Source of the DNA: an uncultured Gammaproteobacteria bacterium
Lineage (GTDB): Bacteria > Pseudomonadota > Gammaproteobacteria > Pseudomonadales > Porticoccaceae
Length of the DNA: 33,143 nucleotides
Direction of reading: 5' to 3'
Assembly: GCA_913060555.1 (NCBI GenBank)
Contig: CAJXRS010000001.1
Location: 68,231-101,373 of the forward strand
The notes under the pieces are model-generated. The model searched no databases. It worked only from the letters and a program-made list of their open reading frames with translations, and was not told the origin of the DNA. The position numbers and the translations under genes are program-made. Of this stretch, positions 16,159 through 22,668 are shown in pieces; position 1 is the stretch's first letter, and every line of letters begins with the position of its first letter.

Positions 16159-16761
16159 ATGGTCAATCTGCCCAACGCCCTGACCCTGCTGCGGATGCTG
16201 CTGATCCCGCTGTTGGTGGTGGTCTTCTACCTGCCCTGGAAATGGCATGCCCTGGCCAGCGCCGCGCTGTTCGGGCTCGCCGCGCTCACCGATTGGGCAG
16301 ACGGCTATCTGGCGCGGCGGTTGGGCCAGGAGAGTCACTTCGGCGCCTTTCTCGATCCGGTGGCCGACAAGCTGATCGTGGTGGTGGCTCTGGTGCTGCT
16401 GTTGCAGCGCCACGCCTCGCCGGAATTTGCGCTGCCCACCATGATCATCATCGGGCGCGAACTGGTGATTTCGGCGCTGCGCGAGTGGATGGCGGAATTG
16501 GGGCGCCGGGCCAGGGTGGCGGTCTCCGGGGTCGGCAAGCTGAAGACCAGCCTGCAGATGATTGCCATCGTGGTCCTGCTGCTGTTCCCCTCCGAAGTGC
16601 ACCCGGTGCTCAGCGCGGCCGGTTTGGTGCTGCTCTACGGCGCGGCACTGCTGACCCTGTGGTCGATGATCATCTACCTCCGCGCCGCCTGGCCGGAACT
16701 GGTACGGCCGGCTGCCCTGTCCCACGGCGCCGGGCAGCACAAGCCGCCGCCCGGATCCTGA
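16159..16761 (+). CDS. pgsA: CDP-diacylglycerol-glycerol-3-phosphate phosphatidyltransferase PgsA
   Basis: Inner-membrane enzyme that makes phosphatidylglycerol phosphate, the committed step to PG and cardiolipin. It is 200 aa. The CDP-alcohol phosphotransferase signature D-x2-DG-x2-AR-x8-G-x3-D-x3-D is complete in DWADGYLARR, then GAFLDPVADK. Several hydrophobic helices surround it. ATG at 16159 was preferred to an in-frame GTG at 16132: MVNLPNALTLLR is the usual N-terminus and GGAAG sits about 8 bases upstream. The Pro/His-rich C-terminal tail (about 15 residues) is slightly longer than in E. coli. The tRNA genes that follow pgsA in E. coli are absent. Confidence 0.96.
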   Translation: MVNLPNALTLLRMLLIPLLVVVFYLPWKWHALASAALFGLAALTDWADGYLARRLGQESHFGAFLDPVADKLIVVVALVLLLQRHASPEFALPTMIIIGRELVISALREWMAELGRRARVAVSGVGKLKTSLQMIAIVVLLLFPSEVHPVLSAAGLVLLYGAALLTLWSMIIYLRAAWPELVRPAALSHGAGQHKPPPGS

Positions 16762-16768
16762 GTCCGCT

Positions 16769-16796
16769 GTCGCCGACAGGGTATATACTCGGCGAC
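16769..16796. promoter_or_regulatory. Palindrome enclosing a -10 box upstream of the BVMO gene
   Basis: GTCGCCGA and TCGGCGAC are perfect 8-base inverted arms around a 12-base spacer that contains TATACT (16784-16789), a likely -10. An overlapping shorter inverted repeat, CTGTCG-C-CGACAG, lies at 16767-16779. This is what a dimeric repressor site over a promoter would look like. No strong -35 is visible. The monooxygenase starts 68 bases downstream. Confidence 0.5.
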
Positions 16797-16864
16797 TCTG
16801 GACCGATAACGACAACAGGTGGAGGCCCATCCGAGCCGCCGCCCGAACCCGATGGGAGACCCCT

Positions 16865-18499
16865 ATGCCGGAAACAGCCCTGCAGCGAAGTTCGGAAACC
16901 CTTCAGTTTGATGCCATCGTAGTGGGTGCGGGGATCGCCGGCCTCTATCAGCTCTACCGGCTGCGCGAACTCGGCATGCGTGTGTGCGCACTGGATGCGG
17001 CTGCCGATGTCGGCGGCACCTGGTACTGGAACTGCTATCCGGGTGCGCGGGTGGATTCCCAGTCACATGTCTACCAGTACTGGTTTTCCGATCAACTACT
17101 GCAGGAATGGGACTGGCAGGAGCGTTTCCCCGCACAGCCCGAGACAGAGCGCTATCTGAATTTCGTGGCGGACAAGTTCGACCTGCGCAAGGACATCCGC
17201 TTCAACACCCGCATCGCTTCGGCCCGTTGGGACGAGGGCACCAGAACCTGGACGCTGAACAGCGAGGCCGGGGAGTCCTTTACCGCCAGGTATTTCGTCA
17301 GCTGCGCGGGCATGCTGTCGGCACCCCTGGTGCCGCCTTTCCCCGGGCACGAGCGCTTTCGCGGCACCATCGCTCATACCGCGCGCTGGCCGCGCGAGGG
17401 TCTGGATCTGACCGGCAAGCGGGTCGGCGTGGTGGGCACGGGTGCGACGGGTATCCAGGTGATCCAGACGATCGCCAGCCAGGTGGCCGAGCTCAAGGTA
17501 TTCCAGCGCACTCCGCAATACGCGGTGGCGATGCACAACGAGCACTATGACGACGCCGGGCGCGCCGAGTTGCGCGCCCACTACCCGGAGTACCGCGAGC
17601 AGGTGCAGCACACCTTTGCCGGCTTCGCCTTCGATTTTGCCTACCAGGCGGGCGAATACTACCGGATGACCCCGCAACAACGGCGTGAGGCCCTGGACAA
17701 GCTGTGGCAGGACGGTTCCCTGGCGTTTTGGATCGGCAGTTTTCCGGAACTGGTGGTGGACGAGGCGGTCAGCGAGGAGGTCTCGGAGTTTGTGCGCGAG
17801 AAGATTCGCGCGCGAATCCAGGATCCGGAGCTGGCCGAGAAACTGACTCCCTACAGCTACGGCTTCGGCACCTACCGGGTGCCGCTCGAAAAAGGCTATT
17901 ACGACGTCTTCAATCGTGACAACGTCGAGCTGGTCGACGTCCGGGAAACCCCGATCGAGGGCTTTACCGAGCAGGGGCTGGTGGTGGGCGGCCACGAATA
18001 TCCACTGGATGTGGTAGTGCTGGCCACCGGTTTCGACGCCGGTACCGGTGCGCTGTCGCGGATGGATGTCCATGGCCGCGACGGTCGGTCGCTGACTGAG
18101 TTGTGGAACCGAGATATACGCTCGACCCTGGGACTGCAGGTGCACGGATTTCCCAACCTGTTCACGGTGGCTGGTCCGCTGGCGCCCTCCACGGCCTTCT
18201 GCAACATGACCACCTGCCTACAGCAGCAGGTCGATTGGGTCACGGACTGCATCCGTTGGCTCCGCGACCAGGGTCACAATGTCATCGAGCCGAGCGCCGA
18301 GAAAGAGGAGGAGTGGGTGCAGCACCATGATGAGGTCGCGGCGGCGACCCTGATGATGCGCACCACCTCCTGGTACACCGGCGCCAACATCGAGGGCAAG
18401 CCGCGCCGCTTGCTGTCCTATATCGGCGGCGCCGGCAATTACCACAAGATCTGCGACCAGGTGAAGGACAGCGGCTACGCGGGCTTCGAGGTCGCGTGA
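16865..18499 (+). CDS. Baeyer-Villiger monooxygenase, type I flavoprotein
   Basis: FAD- and NADPH-dependent enzyme inserting one oxygen next to a ketone to give an ester or lactone, 544 aa, usual length. First Rossmann motif GAGIAG (21-26); VGGTWYWNCYPGARVD with the conserved active-site Asp64; the BVMO fingerprint FRGTIAHTARWP (165-176, FxGxxxHTxxWP); second Rossmann motif GTGATG (191-196); and TYRVPLEKGYYDVFNRDNVE with the catalytic Arg338. All key residues are present, so it should be active. The class resembles cyclohexanone and phenylacetone monooxygenases; substrate unknown. It has its own upstream region with a palindrome at 16769-16796. Carbonic anhydrase follows after 36 bases. Confidence 0.94.
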   Translation: MPETALQRSSETLQFDAIVVGAGIAGLYQLYRLRELGMRVCALDAAADVGGTWYWNCYPGARVDSQSHVYQYWFSDQLLQEWDWQERFPAQPETERYLNFVADKFDLRKDIRFNTRIASARWDEGTRTWTLNSEAGESFTARYFVSCAGMLSAPLVPPFPGHERFRGTIAHTARWPREGLDLTGKRVGVVGTGATGIQVIQTIASQVAELKVFQRTPQYAVAMHNEHYDDAGRAELRAHYPEYREQVQHTFAGFAFDFAYQAGEYYRMTPQQRREALDKLWQDGSLAFWIGSFPELVVDEAVSEEVSEFVREKIRARIQDPELAEKLTPYSYGFGTYRVPLEKGYYDVFNRDNVELVDVRETPIEGFTEQGLVVGGHEYPLDVVVLATGFDAGTGALSRMDVHGRDGRSLTELWNRDIRSTLGLQVHGFPNLFTVAGPLAPSTAFCNMTTCLQQQVDWVTDCIRWLRDQGHNVIEPSAEKEEEWVQHHDEVAAATLMMRTTSWYTGANIEGKPRRLLSYIGGAGNYHKICDQVKDSGYAGFEVA

Positions 18500-18535
18500 T
18501 GATACAGCTCCACGACATCCGGGGCGGGGTACGGC

Positions 18536-19171
18536 ATGTCCGGCCTGCATGACCTGATCGCCGCCAACCGCGCCTGGGCGGAGGGCGTGAAGGCCAGCGA
18601 CCCGGAATTCTTCGCGCGCCTCTGCGATCAGCAGCAACCGGAGTATCTGTGGATCGGGTGCTCGGACAGTCGAGTGCCTGCCAATCAGATCGTTGGCCTG
18701 CTGCCGGGAGAAATCTTCGTTCATCGCAACGTCGGCAATCTGGTCCATCAGACCGACCTGAATTGCCTGGCGGTGCTGCAGTTTGCCGTCGAAGTGCTGC
18801 AGGTGCGCCATGTGATCGTCTGCGGTCATTACGGCTGTGGTGCCGTGCAGGCGGTGCTCGACGGCCGTCCGCTGGGGCTGATCGACAATTGGCTGCGCAA
18901 TATCGAGATTCTCTATCGGCGCTGTCCCCAACTCGATGAACTGCCCGCCGGAGAGCGTCTGGACGCCCTCTGTGAACACAATGTCCGTGCTCAGGTGCAA
19001 GCGGTGTGCGATACCACCGTCCTGCGCGCCGCCTGGGCGCGGGGCCAGGACGTGACGGTGCATGGGTGGATCTACGGGATCGCGAATGGCCTGGTCAAGG
19101 ATCTGGCGGTCAGTTGTGCGGGTCCGGAAGATCGCAATCGACTTTGCGTTCAACACCTGGCGTTGGAGTGA
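18536..19171 (+). CDS. can: Beta-class carbonic anhydrase
   Basis: Zinc enzyme interconverting CO2 and bicarbonate in the cytoplasm, 211 aa. Zinc ligands are Cys42, Asp44, His98 and Cys101, with the Asp44-Arg46 dyad in GCSDSRVPANQ and the HYGCGAVQ motif. Numbering and spacing match E. coli Can. GLIDNWLRNI and HGWIYGI near the C-terminus are also family features. The ATG at 18536 follows a GGGGCGGGG stretch. It could be cotranscribed with the monooxygenase upstream; no obvious biochemical link is known, and it may simply supply bicarbonate for biosynthetic carboxylation. Confidence 0.95.
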   Translation: MSGLHDLIAANRAWAEGVKASDPEFFARLCDQQQPEYLWIGCSDSRVPANQIVGLLPGEIFVHRNVGNLVHQTDLNCLAVLQFAVEVLQVRHVIVCGHYGCGAVQAVLDGRPLGLIDNWLRNIEILYRRCPQLDELPAGERLDALCEHNVRAQVQAVCDTTVLRAAWARGQDVTVHGWIYGIANGLVKDLAVSCAGPEDRNRLCVQHLALE

Positions 19172-19179
19172 GCCAAGCG

Positions 19180-20022
19180 ATGGACATTGGCCTGAGTATT
19201 TTTCCGACCGACTACAGCATCCAGCCGGCCGCCCTCGCCCAGGCTGCCGAGGCACGCGGTTTCGAATCCCTGTGGTTGCCCGAGCACAGTCATATCCCGG
19301 TGCGCCGTGAGTCGCCCTGGCCCGGTGGCCCGGAGCTGCCCAGCATGTACTGGGAGGTCTACGAGCCCTTCGCTGCACTGGCCGCGGCCGCCGCGGTCAC
19401 CACCAGGCTGAAGCTTGCCACCGGCATCTGTCTGGTGGTGCAGCGCGATCCCCTGTACACGGCCAAGAGCGTGGCGACCCTGGACCGGATCTCCGGCGGC
19501 CGCTTTCTGTTCGGCGTCGGCGCGGGCTGGAATGCCGAGGAAATGCGCAACCACGGTACCGAGTTCCGCACCAGGTTCGGATTGTTGCGCGAGCGAATTC
19601 TGGCCATGAAGGCGATCTGGACCCAGGAGCGGGCCGAGTTCCACGGCCGCCAGGTGGATTTCGACCCCGTACTCGCCTGGCCCAAGCCCCTACAGCGGCC
19701 CCATCCGCCGATCCATGTCGGTGGCGGGTTTCCCGGTGCCGCCCGTCGTGCCATCGATTATGGCGACGGCTGGATGCCGATCTGGGGCCGGGATCAAATC
19801 CTCGAACGACTGCCCGAGGTTCGGGCCCTGGTGCGTGAAGCCGGCCGCGACCCCGAGGCGTTCGAGATTTCGATCTTCGGGGCGCCCGCCCGGCTGGAGG
19901 TGTTGCAACAGGCACGGGATGCGGGCGTGCGGCGGGTGATCCTCCCGCTGCCGTCGGCTGCTGCGGCCGAGGTCGAACACCGGCTCGAACGCTACTGCGA
20001 GCTCATGGCGGCACTGGGTTGA
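19180..20022 (+). CDS. LLM-class (luciferase-like) flavin or F420-dependent oxidoreductase
   Basis: 280 aa TIM-barrel oxidoreductase of the bacterial luciferase superfamily. Visible motifs: MDIGLSIFPTDYSI at the start, ESLWLPEHSHIP (about 28-39), LKLATGICLVVQRDPLYTAKSVATLD, GGRFLFGVGAGWNAEEM, WPKPLQRPHPPIHVGGG and YGDGWMPI. These resemble the F420-binding subgroup named after Rv2161c, but FMN use is also possible and F420 is uncommon in gammaproteobacteria. ATG at 19180 is chosen with GGAG about 10 bases upstream. An in-frame GTG at 19168 that overlaps the carbonic anhydrase stop as GTGA is a real alternative, given how often this genome uses that arrangement. Substrate unknown. Confidence 0.85.
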   Translation: MDIGLSIFPTDYSIQPAALAQAAEARGFESLWLPEHSHIPVRRESPWPGGPELPSMYWEVYEPFAALAAAAAVTTRLKLATGICLVVQRDPLYTAKSVATLDRISGGRFLFGVGAGWNAEEMRNHGTEFRTRFGLLRERILAMKAIWTQERAEFHGRQVDFDPVLAWPKPLQRPHPPIHVGGGFPGAARRAIDYGDGWMPIWGRDQILERLPEVRALVREAGRDPEAFEISIFGAPARLEVLQQARDAGVRRVILPLPSAAAAEVEHRLERYCELMAALG

Positions 20023-20055
20023 CAGAGGTTCTTACAGCACAGAGAGGAGCACGAC

Positions 20056-20451
20056 ATGGACTATCAGGCCACCGCACAATTCATCATCCTGCTGGCTTTG
20101 ATCCAGTATTTCTTCTTTGCCATCGGCGTCGGGCGGGCGCGCGAGACCTGTGGTGTGCCGGCCCCGGCGACCACCGGTCACCCCGAGTTCGAGCGTCGCT
20201 TCCGGGTGCAGCAAAACACCCTGGAACAGCTGATCGTCTTCATTCCCGCGATGCTGCTGTTCAGTGCCTGGGTGAGTGCCGGTTGGGCCTGCCTGCTGGG
20301 CATCCTGTTTCTGATCGGCCGCTGGCAATACAGCCGCGGCTATGCCGCCGATCCCGCCCGCCGCGGCCGCGGCTTCATGATCGGGGCCATTGCCCAGATG
20401 CTGTTGCTGCTCGGCGCCCTGCTGGGGGGCCTGGGAGCCATCTTCGGTTGA
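20056..20451 (+). CDS. MAPEG-family membrane protein
   Basis: 131 aa with four hydrophobic helices. The MAPEG family (membrane-associated proteins in eicosanoid and glutathione metabolism) is indicated by FERRFRVQQNTLEQLIVFIPAMLLF (about 51-75), which contains the glutathione-site RxxNxxE pattern, and by GRWQYSRGYAADP (about 94-106). In bacteria these proteins are often glutathione transferases or peroxidases, but most are uncharacterised. AGAGAGGAG gives a good ribosome site for the ATG at 20056. It converges with the EamA gene with only 7 bases between the stops and no terminator in between. Confidence 0.87.
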   Translation: MDYQATAQFIILLALIQYFFFAIGVGRARETCGVPAPATTGHPEFERRFRVQQNTLEQLIVFIPAMLLFSAWVSAGWACLLGILFLIGRWQYSRGYAADPARRGRGFMIGAIAQMLLLLGALLGGLGAIFG

Positions 20452-20458
20452 ACTGGGG

Positions 20459-21361
20459 TCATTTCCGGCTCCGGGCATTGAGGCCGAGGGCCAGCGCGAT
20501 CATGGTCACACCGAACAGGTGATAACCCTGCAAGGCCTCGCCGAGTAGCAGGATCGCAGCGGCGATCGCGAACACCGGTGACAGATTCAGAAAGATTCCG
20601 GCGCGGGTCGGGCCCAACGCCAGCACAGCCTTGGCGTACAGGGAATAGGCGCCCAGGGCGGGCACCAGTGCCAGAAAGACGATTGCGCCAGCACCTGTGG
20701 CGCCGGCGGTGATGGCCGCGCCTGTGGACCGCTCCCAGGCGTAAACGGGCAGGGCGGTCAGTACGCCGGCCAGGCTCGTCAGGAACAGAAACGGCAGTCC
20801 ATTCAGTTCCGGCGGACTGTAGCGCAGCAGTACGGAGTACAGGCCCCAGCACAGACAGGCGGCGAGAATCCACAGGTCGCCGGTGCCGAGTTCGATGCCC
20901 AACACCGCCCCGGGATCACCACGCGCGAGGATGACGAGAACTCCCAGCAGTGACAGGCCGATGGCCGATGCCTGCCGTAGCGACAGGGGGTCCCCGGCGA
21001 TCAACCAGGCGCAGAGCGCGATCAGCAGCGGGATGCTGCTGGTGATCAGGGCGCCATTGATGGCGCTGCTCTGCTGGACGCCGAGGTAGAAAAAGCCGTT
21101 ATACAGGGTGACCGAACCGAACCCCAGGGCCGCAAGGATCGGCCAGTGGCGGCAGATCAGTGCCCGCCGGCGCCACAGGGTGGGCGCAGTGATGGGCAAC
21201 AGGATGGCTACCACCAGCAGCCAGCGCCAGAAGGTCAGAGCGAAGGGTGGGATCAGGCCCTGCATGGCCCGGCCCACCACGATATTGCCGGAAAAGCAGG
21301 CGGCGGCGCCCAGTGCTGCCAGATAGGGATGGGCGAGTTTGCCGTCGGCGGGTGGGGGCAT
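20459..21361 (-). CDS. EamA/DMT-family inner-membrane exporter
   Basis: 300 aa with about ten hydrophobic segments arranged as two EamA repeats (about 10-140 and 155-295). Features include ACFSGNIVVGRAMQG with an early membrane helix, FALTFWRWLL, GALITSSIPLLIALCAWLIAGDPLSLRQ and, in the second repeat, GPTRAGIFLNLSPVFAIAAAILLLGEAL. The family exports amino acids, purines or other metabolites; substrate unknown. The start at 21361 (ATG, MPPPADG) gives the usual length. The frame can be extended to a GTG at 21472, adding a Pro/Gly-rich 37 residues that look untranslated. It is divergent from dinB across a 209-base gap. Confidence 0.88.
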   Translation of the reverse strand: MPPPADGKLAHPYLAALGAAACFSGNIVVGRAMQGLIPPFALTFWRWLLVVAILLPITAPTLWRRRALICRHWPILAALGFGSVTLYNGFFYLGVQQSSAINGALITSSIPLLIALCAWLIAGDPLSLRQASAIGLSLLGVLVILARGDPGAVLGIELGTGDLWILAACLCWGLYSVLLRYSPPELNGLPFLFLTSLAGVLTALPVYAWERSTGAAITAGATGAGAIVFLALVPALGAYSLYAKAVLALGPTRAGIFLNLSPVFAIAAAILLLGEALQGYHLFGVTMIALALGLNARSRK

Positions 21362-21474
21362 CTGTGGTTCCAGGGTTGGGTGCGTACCCGGGCCAGGGGG
21401 TCGAAGAGCCGGGTCAATGGTCGATTCGCCGCGCCGGGACGCAGGTTGCTCGCCGGCCGTGCCGCTTTGCACCC

Positions 21475-21494
21475 CGGCAGTGTAGTGACTGCCG
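21475..21494. promoter_or_regulatory. Palindrome overlapping a minus-strand promoter for the EamA gene
   Basis: CGGCAGT and ACTGCCG are perfect 7-base inverted arms with a 6-base spacer. On the minus strand the palindrome covers TACACT (21484-21479), which has TTGAGG (21506-21501) 16 bases upstream, a fair sigma-70 match. This reads as an operator over the exporter promoter, about 115 bases before the ATG. Confidence 0.4.
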
Positions 21495-21535
21495 CGGTTT
21501 CCTCAACCCGGAAAGGTCCGGTGCGGGTCACTGTG

Positions 21536-21564
21536 CTGTCTGACGCGCTGCCCTTGGCCATAAT
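21536..21564 (+). promoter_or_regulatory. Candidate dinB promoter, positioned for a leaderless transcript
   Basis: CTGTCT (21536-21541), a 17-base spacer, and CATAAT (21559-21564, five of six consensus bases). The -10 ends 6 bases before the dinB ATG at 21571, so transcription would begin at or next to the start codon. No Shine-Dalgarno sequence precedes this ATG and no LexA box was found. Confidence 0.4.
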
Positions 21565-21570
21565 GCGAGC

Positions 21571-22668
21571 ATGTCCGGTGCCCTACCCCCACCCCGTAAA
21601 ATCATTCACTGCGATTGCGATTGCTTCTACGCCGCGGTGGAGACGCGCGACGATCCGGGTCTCGCGGGCCGGCCGCTGGCGGTAGGTGGTCGACCCGAGC
21701 GGCGCGGGGTGGTCGCCACCTGCAACTATGAGGCGCGGGCCTTCGGCATCCACTCCGCCATGGCCATGGCTCAGGCGCTGCGCCGCTGTCCCGATCTGGT
21801 CGTCCTACCGCCGGATTTTTCCCGCTACCGCCGAGTCGCCGAGCAGATCCGGGTCATCTTTCGCGACTTCACGCCGCTCGTCGAACCGCTTTCGCTCGAT
21901 GAGGCGTTTCTGGATGTCAGCGCCAGCGCGCATCAGGGTGGCAGCGCTACCCGGATCGCGGAGGAGATCCGCGCCCGGGTGTGTGCCGAGGTGGGCATCA
22001 CGGTGTCCGCCGGTGTGGCGCCCAACAAGTTCCTCGCCAAGATCGCCAGCGACTGGCGCAAGCCCGACGGGCTGTTCGTGATTCCCCCCGCAGCGGTGGA
22101 CGATTTCGTCCGCGCGCTGCCGGTGCGGCGTCTGTTCGGGGTCGGTGCGGCGACTGCGGAGCGGCTCCAGCGGCTGGGGGTCACCACCTGTGCCCAGCTG
22201 CGCGAGCTGCCGCTGCCGCTGTTGAGCGAACGCTTCGGTGCCTTCGGCCGTCAGCTCTACGAGCTGTGCAGGGGAGTTGACGAGCGCCCGGTCGAACCGC
22301 ACCGGCGGCGCAAGTCGCTGAGTGTGGAAACGACCTTCGCCCGTGATCTGCCCTCGCTGGAATCCTGTCTCGCCGCCCTCGGCGAGCTCCATGCCGAGCT
22401 CGCCGGCCGCCTGCGGCGGCTGGATCCCAGCTACGCGGTGCAGGGCAGGTTCGTGAAACTGCGCTTCGACGACTTCGCCACCACCACTCTGGAGCGCCGT
22501 CTGTCCGGGGAGGCGGACCTGGGCGGCTACCGCGAACTCTGTGCCGCGGCCTGGCATCGGCGGGCGCGCCCGGTGCGGCTGCTCGGGCTGGGGGTGCGGC
22601 TCGCCGACCGCAGCGCCGCGCTGCAGGAGGATCTGTTCGCGGAGCCGGTCACAGGCCCAGTCGATTGA
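21571..22668 (+). CDS. dinB: DNA polymerase IV (Y-family translesion polymerase)
   Basis: Error-prone polymerase that bypasses damaged bases, 365 aa. Catalytic metal residues are Asp15 in HCDCDCFYAAVE and the Asp-Glu pair in LSLDEAFLDV. Tyr20 is at the steric-gate position that excludes ribonucleotides. CNYEARAFGIHSAM binds the incoming nucleotide. VSAGVAPNKFLAKIASDWRKPDG and the helix-hairpin-helix thumb VRRLFGVG follow, then the little finger (about 240-345). The tail LQEDLF fits the beta-clamp-binding consensus QxDLF. The ATG at 21571 lacks a ribosome site and lies 6 bases after a -10-like box. The 3' end overlaps the convergent aldehyde dehydrogenase by 20 bases. Confidence 0.95.
   Translation: MSGALPPPRKIIHCDCDCFYAAVETRDDPGLAGRPLAVGGRPERRGVVATCNYEARAFGIHSAMAMAQALRRCPDLVVLPPDFSRYRRVAEQIRVIFRDFTPLVEPLSLDEAFLDVSASAHQGGSATRIAEEIRARVCAEVGITVSAGVAPNKFLAKIASDWRKPDGLFVIPPAAVDDFVRALPVRRLFGVGAATAERLQRLGVTTCAQLRELPLPLLSERFGAFGRQLYELCRGVDERPVEPHRRRKSLSVETTFARDLPSLESCLAALGELHAELAGRLRRLDPSYAVQGRFVKLRFDDFATTTLERRLSGEADLGGYRELCAAAWHRRARPVRLLGLGVRLADRSAALQEDLFAEPVTGPVD

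Noticed and set aside
15199-16830. 543-codon minus-strand open frame
   Set aside because: Antisense of uvrC and pgsA, both fully supported by motifs.
16762-16864. tRNA genes after pgsA, as in E. coli
   Set aside because: The 103-base gap has no cloverleaf or T-loop sequence; it holds promoter-like and palindromic sequence instead.
21362-21472. 37-residue N-terminal extension of the EamA exporter from a GTG
   Set aside because: Pro/Gly/Ser-rich and unlike the family; the ATG at 21361 gives the normal length. Not fully excluded, because the predicted transcription start is near this GTG.
21495-21570. LexA (SOS) box upstream of dinB
   Set aside because: No CTGT-N8-ACAG or close match was found by eye.
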